A DNA stretch of 64,000 nt. It comes from Alphaproteobacteria bacterium (GTDB lineage: Bacteria > Pseudomonadota > Alphaproteobacteria > CACIAM-22H2). The translations under genes and the position numbers were made by a program. Below the pieces are notes generated by a model. It was given only the letters and a program-made list of their open reading frames with translations. It searched no databases and was not told where the DNA came from. Numbering within the stretch: position 1 is the stretch's first letter; each line of letters begins with the position of its first letter. The DNA is taken from NCBI GenBank assembly GCA_016793165.1, contig JAEULA010000114.1, positions 62,001 through 126,000 of the forward strand. The letters are read 5' to 3'. Shown here piece by piece: positions 1-8,409 of the stretch.

Positions 1-1
1 G

Positions 2-619
2 CTCGTCACCGTATTCAGCCTCCTGATCGGTTATCCGCTCGCGCTGTTCCTGGCGCGGACGCGCTCGGCCTGGCGCGGCGTGCTCATGTTCCTCGTCATC
101 GCGCCGCTGATGAGCGGCGTGATCGTGCGCACCTATGGCTGGATCGTGCTGTTCGGCAGCGAGGGCCTGATCAATGCGACGCTCCGGGCGCTCGGCCTCG
201 TCTCGTCGCCGGTGCAGATGATGAACACGCAGTTCGCCGTCATCGTCGCGATGGTCCACATCCTGGTGCCGTACATGGTGTTCCCGATCTTCTCGGCGCT
301 CGCCAGCATGGACCGCAACGTCGAGCGCGCCGCGAGCACGCTGGGCGCGCGGCCATGGCGCGTCTTCGTCGAGGTGACGCTGCCGCTGAGCCGGTCGGGC
401 ATCGTCATGGGCAGCGCGCTGGTCTTCACGCTGACCGCCGGCGCCGTCGTGACGCCGGCGCTGATGGGCCCGCGCGACGCCAAGGTCCTGGGCCAGCTGA
501 TCTACGAGCTCGTCAGCTCCACGCTCAACTGGCCGTTCGCCTCGGCGGCGGCGTCGCTGCTCGTGCTCTGCCAGTTCCTCGTGATCCTCGCCAAGTTCCG
601 GAGCGGCCGCCGTGGCTGA
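2..619 (+). CDS. ABC transporter permease, PotB-like (5' end missing)
   Basis: Inner-membrane permease of a spermidine/putrescine or opine-type ABC importer. The reading frame is open from base 2, so the start and the first membrane segments lie outside the window; 205 residues are visible. They are strongly hydrophobic and contain the cytoplasmic EAA loop that docks to the ATPase (ERAASTLGARPWRVFVEVTLP is visible in part around bases 329-388: E-R-A-A, then G, then LP). The stop overlaps the GTG start of the next permease by 8 bases, so the two are translationally coupled as in potBC. The matching ATPase and binding protein are not in the window and presumably lie upstream. Family assignment is firm; the substrate is unknown, but the three amidohydrolase genes downstream suggest an N-acylated amino acid or similar amide. 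Confidence 0.88.
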   Translation, partial: LVTVFSLLIGYPLALFLARTRSAWRGVLMFLVIAPLMSGVIVRTYGWIVLFGSEGLINATLRALGLVSSPVQMMNTQFAVIVAMVHILVPYMVFPIFSALASMDRNVERAASTLGARPWRVFVEVTLPLSRSGIVMGSALVFTLTAGAVVTPALMGPRDAKVLGQLIYELVSSTLNWPFASAAASLLVLCQFLVILAKFRSGRRG

Positions 620-1460
620 GGGGCCCGATCGCCGGCTCGCGAGCGGCCTGCCCGCACCGCCGCGCGTCGACCTCGGGCCGGCGCTGCGGTTGGGCGCCGG
701 GCTCGGGGTGACGCTGATCTACGTCTTCCTGCTGCTGCCGATCGCCATCGTCGTCGCCGCCTCGTTCAATCCGGGCCAGGCGAACAGCGTGCCGACCGGC
801 GGCCTGTCGCTGCGCTGGTACCGCGAGTTCGCCGCCAGCGACGGCTTCGTCGGCGCCTTCCGCTTCAGCCTGCAGCTGGGCCTGGTCGCCGCTCTGCTCG
901 CGACGGCCATCGGCCTGGTCACCGCCTACGGCATCGTCCGCTTCCTCGGCCGGCGACGCGCGATCGGCCAGGCGCTGGCCCTGATGCCGATGATGATCCC
1001 GCACATCCTCATCAGCCTGTCGCTGCTGCTGCTGCTCACCCAGGTCACCATCCCAGAGGTCGCGCTGCTGCTGATCGGCCACGTGATGATCTGCCTGCCC
1101 TTCACCATCGCGGGGATCATCGCCAGCCTCGAGGGCGTCGACCCGCAGCTCGAGCTCGCGGCCTGGACGCTGGGCGCGTCGCGGCTCCGGATCCTCTGGG
1201 AGGTCACGATCCCGCTGGTGGCGCCGGGGCTCGTGTCCTCGATGCTGTTCGCCTTCATCGTCTCCTTCGGCGACGTCTACATCTCGCTCTTCCTGTCGAG
1301 CCCTGGAAAGACGACTCTGCCGATCGAGATCTTCACCTACATGCTGTGGGACAGCTCGCCGGTTGTCGCGGCGATCACGACGGTGCAGATGCTGATGATC
1401 ATCGCGCTCGGACTGGCGATCGAGCGCCTCGTGGGTTTGCGCAAGGTCATGCGCCTGTAG
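612..1460 (+). CDS. ABC transporter permease, PotC-like
   Basis: Second inner-membrane permease of the same importer, 282 residues from a GTG start that overlaps the end of the first permease. About six membrane segments are visible, beginning with a segment near residues 33-53. The EAA loop is present (ELAAWTLGASRLRILWEV, followed by T-I-P-L), so it should couple to an ATPase. Length and layout match PotC/YdcV-type permeases. It is followed after 21 bases by the first of three AstE/AspA-like hydrolase genes, preceded by a good GGGGGAG ribosome binding site, which suggests one transcription unit for uptake followed by deacylation. Substrate not determinable from sequence. Confidence 0.9.
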   Translation: MAEGPDRRLASGLPAPPRVDLGPALRLGAGLGVTLIYVFLLLPIAIVVAASFNPGQANSVPTGGLSLRWYREFAASDGFVGAFRFSLQLGLVAALLATAIGLVTAYGIVRFLGRRRAIGQALALMPMMIPHILISLSLLLLLTQVTIPEVALLLIGHVMICLPFTIAGIIASLEGVDPQLELAAWTLGASRLRILWEVTIPLVAPGLVSSMLFAFIVSFGDVYISLFLSSPGKTTLPIEIFTYMLWDSSPVVAAITTVQMLMIIALGLAIERLVGLRKVMRL

Positions 1461-1481
1461 AGCGGGCGAAGGGGGAGAATC

Positions 1482-2477
1482 ATGGCGACGATCGAGATCG
1501 GCACGGCACGCGCGCGGCCCTCCGCGCGCGTCGACGGCATGCTCAAGGTGGCGGACCTGCCGGACGGGCAGCCGATGCAGATACCGGTGACCATCGTCCA
1601 GGGACCCGCCGACGGGCCGGTGCTCTGGCTGCACGGTTGCGTGCACGGCAACGAATTCTGCGGCGCCTACATCATCCAGACCTTCCTGCGCGACCTCGAT
1701 CCGGCGGCGCTGCGCGGCACCGTCGTGGCGCTGCCCTTCCTCAACCTGACCGCCTCGCAGCGGAACCAGCGCATGAGCCCGTTCGAGGGCTACAACGTCG
1801 GCGACATGAACCGCTGCTTCCCGGGCAAGGAGGACGGCGGCCTCACGGACCAGATGGGCCATGCGGTGTGGACGCATCTCAAACGTCACGCCACGCATCT
1901 GGTCGACTTCCACACCGCGCTGACGCCCGACACGCACTGGTCGCTCGTCGCCGGCCACGAGGGCAAGGTGCGCACCGAGGGGCTCGCGATGGCGCGCGCC
2001 TTCGGCTACTCGCCCTGCCTGCCCACGCCGCCCGGCACGCTCAACGGCAGCGCCATGATGGCGGCCGGGGCCGCGGGCATCCCGTCGCTGATCATCGAGG
2101 CCGGCGGCATCGGTTCGGCCTTCTCGCCCGAGACCGTCAAGGAGGGCGCCGAGCGGCTGCGCAACGTGGCGCGCCGGATCGGCCTGCTCGGCGAGAAGGT
2201 GGTCGACCATGGCAAGCTGACGCTCGTGTCGAACTTCGCCTGGTGCAAGGCGGCGCATGGCGGGCTGTTCAAGCCGGCGGTGCGCTGCGGCCAGCCGATC
2301 AAGAAGGGCGGCCTGGTCGGCACGTTCTTCAACACGCACGGCGAGAAGGTCGCCGACGAGCGCGCGCCGGCGACCGGCGTCGTGCTCGCGATCAACCCCG
2401 GGCCGCTGCTGCCGCAGGGGGACATCCTGATCCATATCGGTCTCGAGCCGCGGCTCGAGACCCGCGCCGGGGAGTGA
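1482..2477 (+). CDS. Succinylglutamate desuccinylase/aspartoacylase-family protein (copy 1)
   Basis: Zinc-dependent amidohydrolase of the M14-related AstE/AspA family, 331 residues, expected to release an amine or amino acid from an acyl amide in the cytoplasm. Zinc-binding and catalytic motifs are visible: HGNEFCG (H and E zinc ligands), GDMNRCFPG (Asp-x-Asn-Arg substrate site), LVDFHTA (third zinc His) and LIIEAGG (catalytic Glu). The C-terminal part has the beta-barrel-like extension typical of the family, with conserved KPAVRCGQPI and IGLEP strings. It follows a polyamine-type permease pair and is followed after 5 bases by a paralogue sharing long identical stretches (HLVDFHTA, RMSPFEG, QMGHA). 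True AstE acts in the arginine succinyltransferase pathway, but no other ast gene is near, so I do not assign that role. Confidence 0.85.
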   Translation: MATIEIGTARARPSARVDGMLKVADLPDGQPMQIPVTIVQGPADGPVLWLHGCVHGNEFCGAYIIQTFLRDLDPAALRGTVVALPFLNLTASQRNQRMSPFEGYNVGDMNRCFPGKEDGGLTDQMGHAVWTHLKRHATHLVDFHTALTPDTHWSLVAGHEGKVRTEGLAMARAFGYSPCLPTPPGTLNGSAMMAAGAAGIPSLIIEAGGIGSAFSPETVKEGAERLRNVARRIGLLGEKVVDHGKLTLVSNFAWCKAAHGGLFKPAVRCGQPIKKGGLVGTFFNTHGEKVADERAPATGVVLAINPGPLLPQGDILIHIGLEPRLETRAGE

Positions 2478-2482
2478 GCGCC

Positions 2483-3463
2483 ATGAAGGAGATCAAGATC
2501 GGCACCGCCGTCTCGAAGACGGCGGGACGCAAGACGGGAGCCTTGCGCATCGGCACGCTGCCCGACGGGTCGCCCATGGAGATCCCGGTGGTGATCGTGC
2601 GCGGCAAGAAGCCCGGCCCGGTGCTGTGGCTGCACGGCTGCGTCCACGGCAACGAGTATTGCGGCACCTTCATCATCCACGCGCTGCTCGCGCGCCTTAA
2701 GCCCGCGGCGCTGGCGGGCACGGTCGTCGCGCTCCCGGCGCTCAACATCACGGCCTTCCAGAAGGGCCAGCGGATGAGCCCGTTCGAGGGCTTCGCGGGC
2801 GGCGACCTCAACCGCAATTTCCCGGGCGATCCGGACGGGACGCTGACCCAGCAGATGGGGCACGCGATCTACAAGCCGCTCAAGCGCTACGCCACGCACC
2901 TCGTCGACTTCCACACCGCGATGACCGAGGACGTGCGTTGGGCGCTCTACGCCGCGGTCGGCGGCAAGGTCGAGAAGGAGTCCGAGAAGCTCGCCCGCGC
3001 CTTCGGCTACTCGAGCACGCTGCCGGCGCCGCCGACGATCCTCGGCGGTTCCGCGCTGATGACGGCGGCCAAGGACGGCATTGCGGCGATGATCGTGGAG
3101 TGCGGCGGGAAGGGCCCGGCCTTCACCGAGGAGGCGGTCGAGGACGGCGCAGAGCGCCTGCACAACATCCTGCGCGCGCTCAAGATGGTGAGCGGCGCCG
3201 TGACCGATCACGGCAAGCTCAACTACTTCTCCAACTTCGCCTGGGTGCACGCGACCAAGGGCGGGCTGTTCCAGCGCAGCGTGCGCTGCGGCGACCGCAT
3301 CGAGCCGGGCAGCGTGCTCGGCCAGTTCTACGACCTGCACGGCCGGCCGAACGGCGAGGCGACGGCGCCCAAGGCCGGCATCGTGCTCGCGATCCATCCC
3401 GGACCGATGATCGGCAGCGGCGAGACGCTGGTGCATATCGGCCTCGACCCGCGGGAGGTCTGA
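2483..3463 (+). CDS. Succinylglutamate desuccinylase/aspartoacylase-family protein (copy 2)
   Basis: 326-residue paralogue of the preceding gene, starting at ATG 2483, five bases after the stop of copy 1. The frame is open far upstream, but this start is fixed by the alignment with copy 1 (both begin with a short E-I-x-I-G-T-A stretch). The same zinc site is present: HGNEYCG, GDLNRNFPG, LVDFHTA and MIVECGG. By eye about half of the residues are identical to copy 1, so the pair is a tandem duplication that has had time to diverge, perhaps to a second substrate or to a heteromeric enzyme. Coupled to copy 3, whose start is one base after this stop. Confidence 0.84.
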   Translation: MKEIKIGTAVSKTAGRKTGALRIGTLPDGSPMEIPVVIVRGKKPGPVLWLHGCVHGNEYCGTFIIHALLARLKPAALAGTVVALPALNITAFQKGQRMSPFEGFAGGDLNRNFPGDPDGTLTQQMGHAIYKPLKRYATHLVDFHTAMTEDVRWALYAAVGGKVEKESEKLARAFGYSSTLPAPPTILGGSALMTAAKDGIAAMIVECGGKGPAFTEEAVEDGAERLHNILRALKMVSGAVTDHGKLNYFSNFAWVHATKGGLFQRSVRCGDRIEPGSVLGQFYDLHGRPNGEATAPKAGIVLAIHPGPMIGSGETLVHIGLDPREV

Positions 3464-3464
3464 G

Positions 3465-4445
3465 ATGGCGACGGCCTCCTCCTTCAAGGTCGGGACGGCG
3501 CGGGCCAGGCCGGGCGCCTGGAGCACCGGCACGCTGACGCTCGGACACTATCCCGACGGGCCGATCACGACGCCGGTCAACATCCTCTGCGGCACGCGGC
3601 CGGGGCCGGTGCTGTGGGTGCAGTCGGCGATCCACGGCGCCGAATGCGGCGGGGCGCTCGGACTGCTGCGGCTGTTCAAGCGCATCGATGTCAGGCGCAT
3701 GAAGGGCGCGATCGTCGGCGTGATGGCGGCGAACCCGACCGCGTTCCGCGTGCTCGGCCGCAACACGCCCTACGACGGCGAGAACATGAACCGGCTGTTC
3801 GAGAAGCCGTCGCGCACGGGGCATTCGCGCCAGGCGGCGGCGACGCTGATCGAGACGGCGATGGGCGTGGCCGACGCAGCGATGGACATGCATTCCGGCG
3901 GCCAGGACACGGTCGTGCCGTTCTATTCGATCTACTGGGAGGACGGCTCGCCGGCCTCCAAGCGCGGCGCCGAGCTTGCGCGCGCGACGGGCACGAAGGC
4001 GATATGGAACTCGACAGACGCCTGGCTCGGCGGCGCGATGTACACGGCGATGACCAAGCGCGGCAAGCCGGCGATCATCGTCGAATGCGGCAGCGGCGGC
4101 GATCTCAACGACCGCGATGTCGGGCTGCACATGGGCGCGATCGCGGGCGTGGCGAAGGCGATGGGCATTCTGCCGGGGCGGCCGAAGCCGGCGTCTCGGA
4201 TTCTCCATGTCGGCACCTGCGACCTGCTCTACAACCAGCGCGGCGGGTATTTCCTGCCCGCCGTCGAGGTCGGCGCGGTCGTGCGCAAGGGCCAGGTGAT
4301 CGGCCGGCTCATGGACCCGCACGGCCGGATCGTCGAGGAGCTCGCCTCGCCCAAGCGCTCCTACATCGCCGCGCTGGTTCGCGAGCACCGTGCGATCCAT
4401 TCCGGGACGATGTGCGCCGAGTGCTGCGACGTCCTGCGCGGCTGA
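3465..4445 (+). CDS. Succinylglutamate desuccinylase/aspartoacylase-family protein (copy 3)
   Basis: Third and most diverged member of the tandem set, 326 residues. Zinc and catalytic motifs are kept in altered form: IHGAECG in place of HGNE, GENMNRLFE for the Asp-x-Asn-Arg box (Glu for Asp), MDMHSGG for the third zinc ligand, and IIVECGSGG for the catalytic Glu. The N-terminal VGTARARPG string resembles the start of copy 1 (IGTARARPS), showing common descent. It closes the operon that begins with the two permeases. The altered active-site pocket suggests a different acyl or amine specificity. A GC-rich imperfect inverted repeat between here and the convergent SelO gene may stop transcription from both sides. 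Confidence 0.82.
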   Translation: MATASSFKVGTARARPGAWSTGTLTLGHYPDGPITTPVNILCGTRPGPVLWVQSAIHGAECGGALGLLRLFKRIDVRRMKGAIVGVMAANPTAFRVLGRNTPYDGENMNRLFEKPSRTGHSRQAAATLIETAMGVADAAMDMHSGGQDTVVPFYSIYWEDGSPASKRGAELARATGTKAIWNSTDAWLGGAMYTAMTKRGKPAIIVECGSGGDLNDRDVGLHMGAIAGVAKAMGILPGRPKPASRILHVGTCDLLYNQRGGYFLPAVEVGAVVRKGQVIGRLMDPHGRIVEELASPKRSYIAALVREHRAIHSGTMCAECCDVLRG

Positions 4446-4502
4446 CGCGGCGCGCCGGCGGGTCAGCCGGCCGGCGCCGCGGCATCGCGCGACGATCGGC
4501 CT

Positions 4503-5975
4503 TCAGGTCCCGCAGAACGTCCGGCACACGCGCTCTTCCGGCGCGGGCGGCCGGGCGTCGACATCGTCGGCGGGGCGTTCGTCGAACGGACGCTCGACCG
4601 CCTGCAGCAGGCGCTCGAACGGCCCGAAATCCGCCTGCGTCACGGCGGCGGCGATCGCCTGTTCGACGCGGTGGTTGCGCGGGATGACCAGCGGATTGAC
4701 GCCATTCATCGCCGCGGCGCGCTCGTCGGGCGATCGCGGCTCGCGCGCGAGGCGCGCGCGCCAGGCGGTCGCCCAGGACTCGTAGGCGCCGGGCCGGGTG
4801 AACATCGCGCGCAACGCCGACTCATGCGCCGCGCCGCGCGCGGCCTCGCCGAGGCGACGGAACGCGAGCGTGAAGTCCGCGCCGCCGGCGTGCAAGGCGT
4901 CGAGAAATCCCTCGGCCAGCTGGCGGTCGTCGTCCTCGGCGTGGAACAGGCCGAGCTTGCGGCGCATGCCGTCGAGCCAATGCGCCTCGTAGCGGGACCG
5001 GAAGCCGACGACCACGTCGGTGGCGAGATCGATCGCGCGCTGCGGCTCGGGGTCGATCCGCGCGAGCAGCGCCTCGGCGAGGCGGGCGAGGTTCCATTGC
5101 GCGATACCCGGCTGGTTGGCGTAGGCATAGCGGCCGAAATCGTCGATCGCGCTGAACACGGTCTTCGGATCGTAGGTGTCCATGAAGGCGCAGGGGCCGA
5201 AGTCGATCGTCTCCCCGGAGATGGTCATGTTGTCGGTGTTCATCACGCCGTGGATGAAGCCGACCTGCATCCAGCGCGCCACCAGCTGCGCCTGGCGCTC
5301 CGCGACCCCCGCGAGCAGGGTCAGCGCGGGGCGCTCGGCCTGTGCGGCCGCGGGATCATGGCGCGCGATCACGTGATCGACGAGCCGGGCGATCGCGTCC
5401 TGGTCGTCGCGGGCCGCGAAGTACTGGAACGTCCCGACGCGCACGTGGCTGGCGGCGACGCGGGTGAGGACGGCGCCGGGCAGGACGTCCTCGCGATAGA
5501 CCGGCTCGCCCGTCGTCGCGGCCGCGAGCGCGCGGGTCGTGGGAATGCCGAGCGCGTGCATCGCCTCGCTGACGACATACTCGCGCAGCACCGGCCCGAG
5601 CGCCGCGCGGCCGTCGCCCCGCCGCGAGAACGGCGTGCGGCCCGAGCCCTTGAGCTGGATGTCGCGACGGCGGCCCGCGCGGTCGACGACCTCGCCGAGG
5701 AGGATCGCGCGACCGTCGCCCAGCTGCGGCACGAAATGCCCGAACTGGTGGCCGGCATAGGCCAGCGCGATCGGCTCGGCACCCGGCGGCACGAGATTGC
5801 CGGCGGCGAGCGCGGCCGCGGTCGCGGTGTCGAGCGCCTGGGGATCGATCCCGAGCTCGGTGGCCAGGTCCCGGTTGAGGCGGATCAATGACGGCCTGGC
5901 CACGGCCGTCGGATCAAGGCGGGCATAGAAGCGGGCGGGCAGGCGCGCATAGGAATTGTCGAAGTCGAAAAGCAT
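4503..5975 (-). CDS. selO: Protein adenylyltransferase SelO (YdiU/UPF0061)
   Basis: Pseudokinase-fold enzyme that transfers AMP from ATP to protein hydroxyl groups and is linked to redox stress. I take the start at 5975 (MLFDFDNSYARLP), the conserved beginning of the family, with an AGGGAA ribosome site just upstream; the frame is open further but that extension looks non-coding. The product is 490 residues, the usual length. Visible motifs: YAGHQFGHFVPQLGDGRA, DIQLKGSGRTPFSRRGDGRA (nucleotide-binding Lys and Arg), and NTDNMTISGETIDFGPCAF with the metal-binding Asn and Asp. The C-terminus ends CRTFCGT, the position where eukaryotic SelO has its selenocysteine; here both positions are cysteine. 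Single gene, convergent with the hydrolase operon and divergent from the subtilase. Confidence 0.93.
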   Translation of the reverse strand: MLFDFDNSYARLPARFYARLDPTAVARPSLIRLNRDLATELGIDPQALDTATAAALAAGNLVPPGAEPIALAYAGHQFGHFVPQLGDGRAILLGEVVDRAGRRRDIQLKGSGRTPFSRRGDGRAALGPVLREYVVSEAMHALGIPTTRALAAATTGEPVYREDVLPGAVLTRVAASHVRVGTFQYFAARDDQDAIARLVDHVIARHDPAAAQAERPALTLLAGVAERQAQLVARWMQVGFIHGVMNTDNMTISGETIDFGPCAFMDTYDPKTVFSAIDDFGRYAYANQPGIAQWNLARLAEALLARIDPEPQRAIDLATDVVVGFRSRYEAHWLDGMRRKLGLFHAEDDDRQLAEGFLDALHAGGADFTLAFRRLGEAARGAAHESALRAMFTRPGAYESWATAWRARLAREPRSPDERAAAMNGVNPLVIPRNHRVEQAIAAAVTQADFGPFERLLQAVERPFDERPADDVDARPPAPEERVCRTFCGT

Positions 5976-6193
5976 CTTGTTCCCTGGTTGCCGTGGCGGA
6001 CCGGCTCGGTCGTAGAACTGGCGCGCAACCGGGTGCGCGTCCAGGGGCGGGAGGCGGGGCCGGGCCGACGCGCGCTCCGACGACCGGCGGATCCGCCCCA
6101 AGGCGCGGGTCGCGCGCGGACGCCCTAGATTGCGATGGCCGGTGCCGTTCCCGGGAAAGCCTCGGGCCGGCCGGCGAGACTGGGAGGGGGATC

Positions 6194-7231
6194 ATGGCTT
6201 GGAATCACGATTTCGTCCGGCTCGGCGAGGCGATCGCGCATGTGGGCGGCGGCGCGCCGATCGACTGGGGCGAGCTGCGCGTGGCGCATCTCGACACCGG
6301 CTATCGGCGCCATCCGGTGCTCGGCCCGTGGACGGCGACCCCCACCGGCGACGCGTCGCCGATCGTCCTCGTCGAGGAGGGGCTGAACGCGTTCGACGCC
6401 GCGAAGCCGCCCTTCGACGACGGCTCGGGCGGCGGACTGAAGACTCCCGGCCATGGTTGCCGGACGATGAGCGTCCTCGCGGGAATGCCCGACCCCGGAT
6501 CTGCATTCGTCGGCTGCGCGCCCGGCCTGCCGGTCGTGCCCTATCGCGTCGTGGACGACATCATCCTCGATCCCGCCGTCTTTCCCGAGAAGAACTGGCG
6601 CCGGATGGCGAAGGCGCTGCGCCATGCGGTCGACGACGCCGGCTGCCAGTTCGTGTCGATCTCGCTGGGCGGCTTCGGCCCGACCCGCGACTTCGGGCGC
6701 GCCGTCGACGAGGCCTACGAGGCGGGCGTCATCATCGTCGCCGCGGCCGGGCAAATCATCGATCGCGTGACCTATCCGGGATTCTATTCGCGGGTCTTCG
6801 GGGTCGGCGGGATCAGGCGGGATCCCAAGAGCGGCCGCATCTCGATCTACAGCGAATACGACGACCACGCCCAGCGGGTCGACGTCTGGGCGCCGGCGCA
6901 GCCGATCCTCCGCGCCGAGATCGCGCCGAACGACACCGGCGCGACGATCAGGAACGGCGACGGCACGTCGTTCGCGGCGCCGCATGTCGTGGCCGCCGCG
7001 GCGCTGTGGACGCTGTTCCACGGCGCGGCGCTCGACGCCTATCGCGGCTGGCGGCGTGTCGAGGCGTTCTGGTTCTGCCTCAAGGCCTCCCAGGACCACG
7101 CCCGGATGCCGCCCAGCGGCAACCACTACGCCAACGGCGTGCTCGATGCGCGCGCCCTGCTCGACGTGCCGCTGCCGCCGCCCGGCCAGCTCTCGAAGAA
7201 CGAGCGACCTGCCGAGAAGGAACGATTCTGA
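6194..7231 (+). CDS. Subtilisin-like serine peptidase (S8), intracellular
   Basis: 345-residue subtilase starting at ATG 6194 behind GGGAGGGGG. The catalytic triad is clear: Asp34 in HLDTGY, His87 in GHGCRT, Ser259 in GTSFAAPH. There is no signal peptide and no propeptide, since Asp34 comes only 33 residues after the start, so it probably acts in the cytoplasm or is made as an active domain. The oxyanion-hole Asn of subtilisin, normally in the AAAGN string, is Gln187 here (VAAAGQ), which should weaken normal catalysis. It stands alone between the divergent selO gene and a convergent DUF2817 gene. Processing of a specific partner is possible but nothing in the neighbourhood names it. Confidence 0.85.
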   Translation: MAWNHDFVRLGEAIAHVGGGAPIDWGELRVAHLDTGYRRHPVLGPWTATPTGDASPIVLVEEGLNAFDAAKPPFDDGSGGGLKTPGHGCRTMSVLAGMPDPGSAFVGCAPGLPVVPYRVVDDIILDPAVFPEKNWRRMAKALRHAVDDAGCQFVSISLGGFGPTRDFGRAVDEAYEAGVIIVAAAGQIIDRVTYPGFYSRVFGVGGIRRDPKSGRISIYSEYDDHAQRVDVWAPAQPILRAEIAPNDTGATIRNGDGTSFAAPHVVAAAALWTLFHGAALDAYRGWRRVEAFWFCLKASQDHARMPPSGNHYANGVLDARALLDVPLPPPGQLSKNERPAEKERF

Positions 7232-7277
7232 CTGCGGGCTGCGTTCTCGGCCGCGATCCGACCGCGCGGCCGCGGGC

Positions 7278-8375
7278 TCAGCGCTTCTCCGTCGCCAGCC
7301 CCCGGGCGACGCGACGGATATGCATGCGGGCCTGCTGGATCACCATCTCGCGCCACTCCCGGCTGTCCGGGGCGAAGGCGTCGAGGAAGCGGCGCTTGAC
7401 CCGCTGCACCTCGCCGTCGTGCCAGTCGTTGCGCCCCTGGCGATGGAGGACGTGCTCGGCGCGCAGCGCGTCGATCACGTCCGCGTTCGGGATCGTGCCG
7501 TATTCGAAGCTGACATAGGCGGCGTGCCGACCGCAGGCCTTCTCCCAAAGCTCCGAGCTCAGGCCGACCTGCGGCGGCGTGGCGGATTTGCCGGTGCGCT
7601 GCAGGGTCATCGCCGGACCGATCCAGCGCTGCAGACGTGCGCAGCCCGGATGCTCGATGTCGCCGGAGTAGATGGGCTCGCAATAGCCGAACGGGCCGGC
7701 GCCGGTGTGGAAGTCGATGCAGGCCACGAAGTCCCGCTCGCGCAGGCGGAAATCGTCGAGGATCGCCTCCATCGTCCGCCGCGACCAGCTCGGCGCGGTG
7801 CCGCCATAGAACATGCCGTCGGGGTGGGTGTACTGGCCGCCCGACGTCGCGATGCGCAGCGCCGCTTCGCCGTTGCGGGCGGCATAGGCCCGGATGCGGA
7901 CCTCCGCGGCCTTGAATGCCGCATCGCTCGACTCCGCCGGAATGAAGGCGTCGTGCAGCTCGGCGTAGCCCTGGTTGTCCGGCAGCGGCCTGGTGAAATC
8001 CGCATGGTTGCGGTTGATGTCGATGTTGTCCTCGTTGCCGCGCCGCAGCCACGCCGCGCCGTAGGGGTTCACCGCGTGGCACAGCAGCAGCGCGACGTCG
8101 CCGAGATCCTCGACGGCGAGGTCGAGCATCGCGTCGATCTGCGCGCCTGAGCCGCAGAACAGCTCGGGGCCGTGCGTGCCCGAGGTGATTACGAGGACGC
8201 GCGTCGCGTCGGGGTCGCCGAGCAGCACGACGTCGTTGGCCATCGCCTCGCCGCTCGGGCCGGCCATCGGGTGCGCGTAGGTCCGCACGCTCTTGCCGGC
8301 CAGCTCGGCGGCGAGCAGGAATTTCCGTCGCGCCGTCGCGTAGTCGCGGGCGAAGCGGGTGCATACGCCGATCAT
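7278..8375 (-). CDS. DUF2817-family M14-like zinc carboxypeptidase
   Basis: 365-residue member of the DUF2817 family, which is related to M14 zinc carboxypeptidases and to the AstE/AspA proteins at the window start. The zinc site is seen as TSGTHGPELFCGSG (His68 and Glu71) and CIDFHTGAGPFG (third ligand His), with EYGTI supplying a candidate catalytic Glu. No signal peptide is visible, so it is likely cytoplasmic. Its start is 34 bases upstream of the stop-side end of the minus-strand aldolase gene order (aldolase at 9351-8410 is transcribed first), so the two form a short minus-strand operon. A peptide or N-acyl amino acid substrate is likely; its exact nature is not visible. Confidence 0.85.
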   Translation of the reverse strand: MIGVCTRFARDYATARRKFLLAAELAGKSVRTYAHPMAGPSGEAMANDVVLLGDPDATRVLVITSGTHGPELFCGSGAQIDAMLDLAVEDLGDVALLLCHAVNPYGAAWLRRGNEDNIDINRNHADFTRPLPDNQGYAELHDAFIPAESSDAAFKAAEVRIRAYAARNGEAALRIATSGGQYTHPDGMFYGGTAPSWSRRTMEAILDDFRLRERDFVACIDFHTGAGPFGYCEPIYSGDIEHPGCARLQRWIGPAMTLQRTGKSATPPQVGLSSELWEKACGRHAAYVSFEYGTIPNADVIDALRAEHVLHRQGRNDWHDGEVQRVKRRFLDAFAPDSREWREMVIQQARMHIRRVARGLATEKR

Positions 8376-8409
8376 GGTCGCCTCCAGGTCGATGTCGCCG
8401 CGCGCCGCA

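Noticed and set aside
525..2435. Very long minus-strand reading frame opposite the permease and first hydrolase genes
   Set aside because: Its sequence is rich in Arg, Asp, Gln and Ala without any family motif, the usual mirror of a GC-rich coding strand; the plus-strand genes have full motifs.
7248..7272. 8-base-pair GC hairpin between the convergent subtilase and DUF2817 genes as a terminator
   Set aside because: No T-run on either strand; such stems arise often by chance in DNA this GC-rich.
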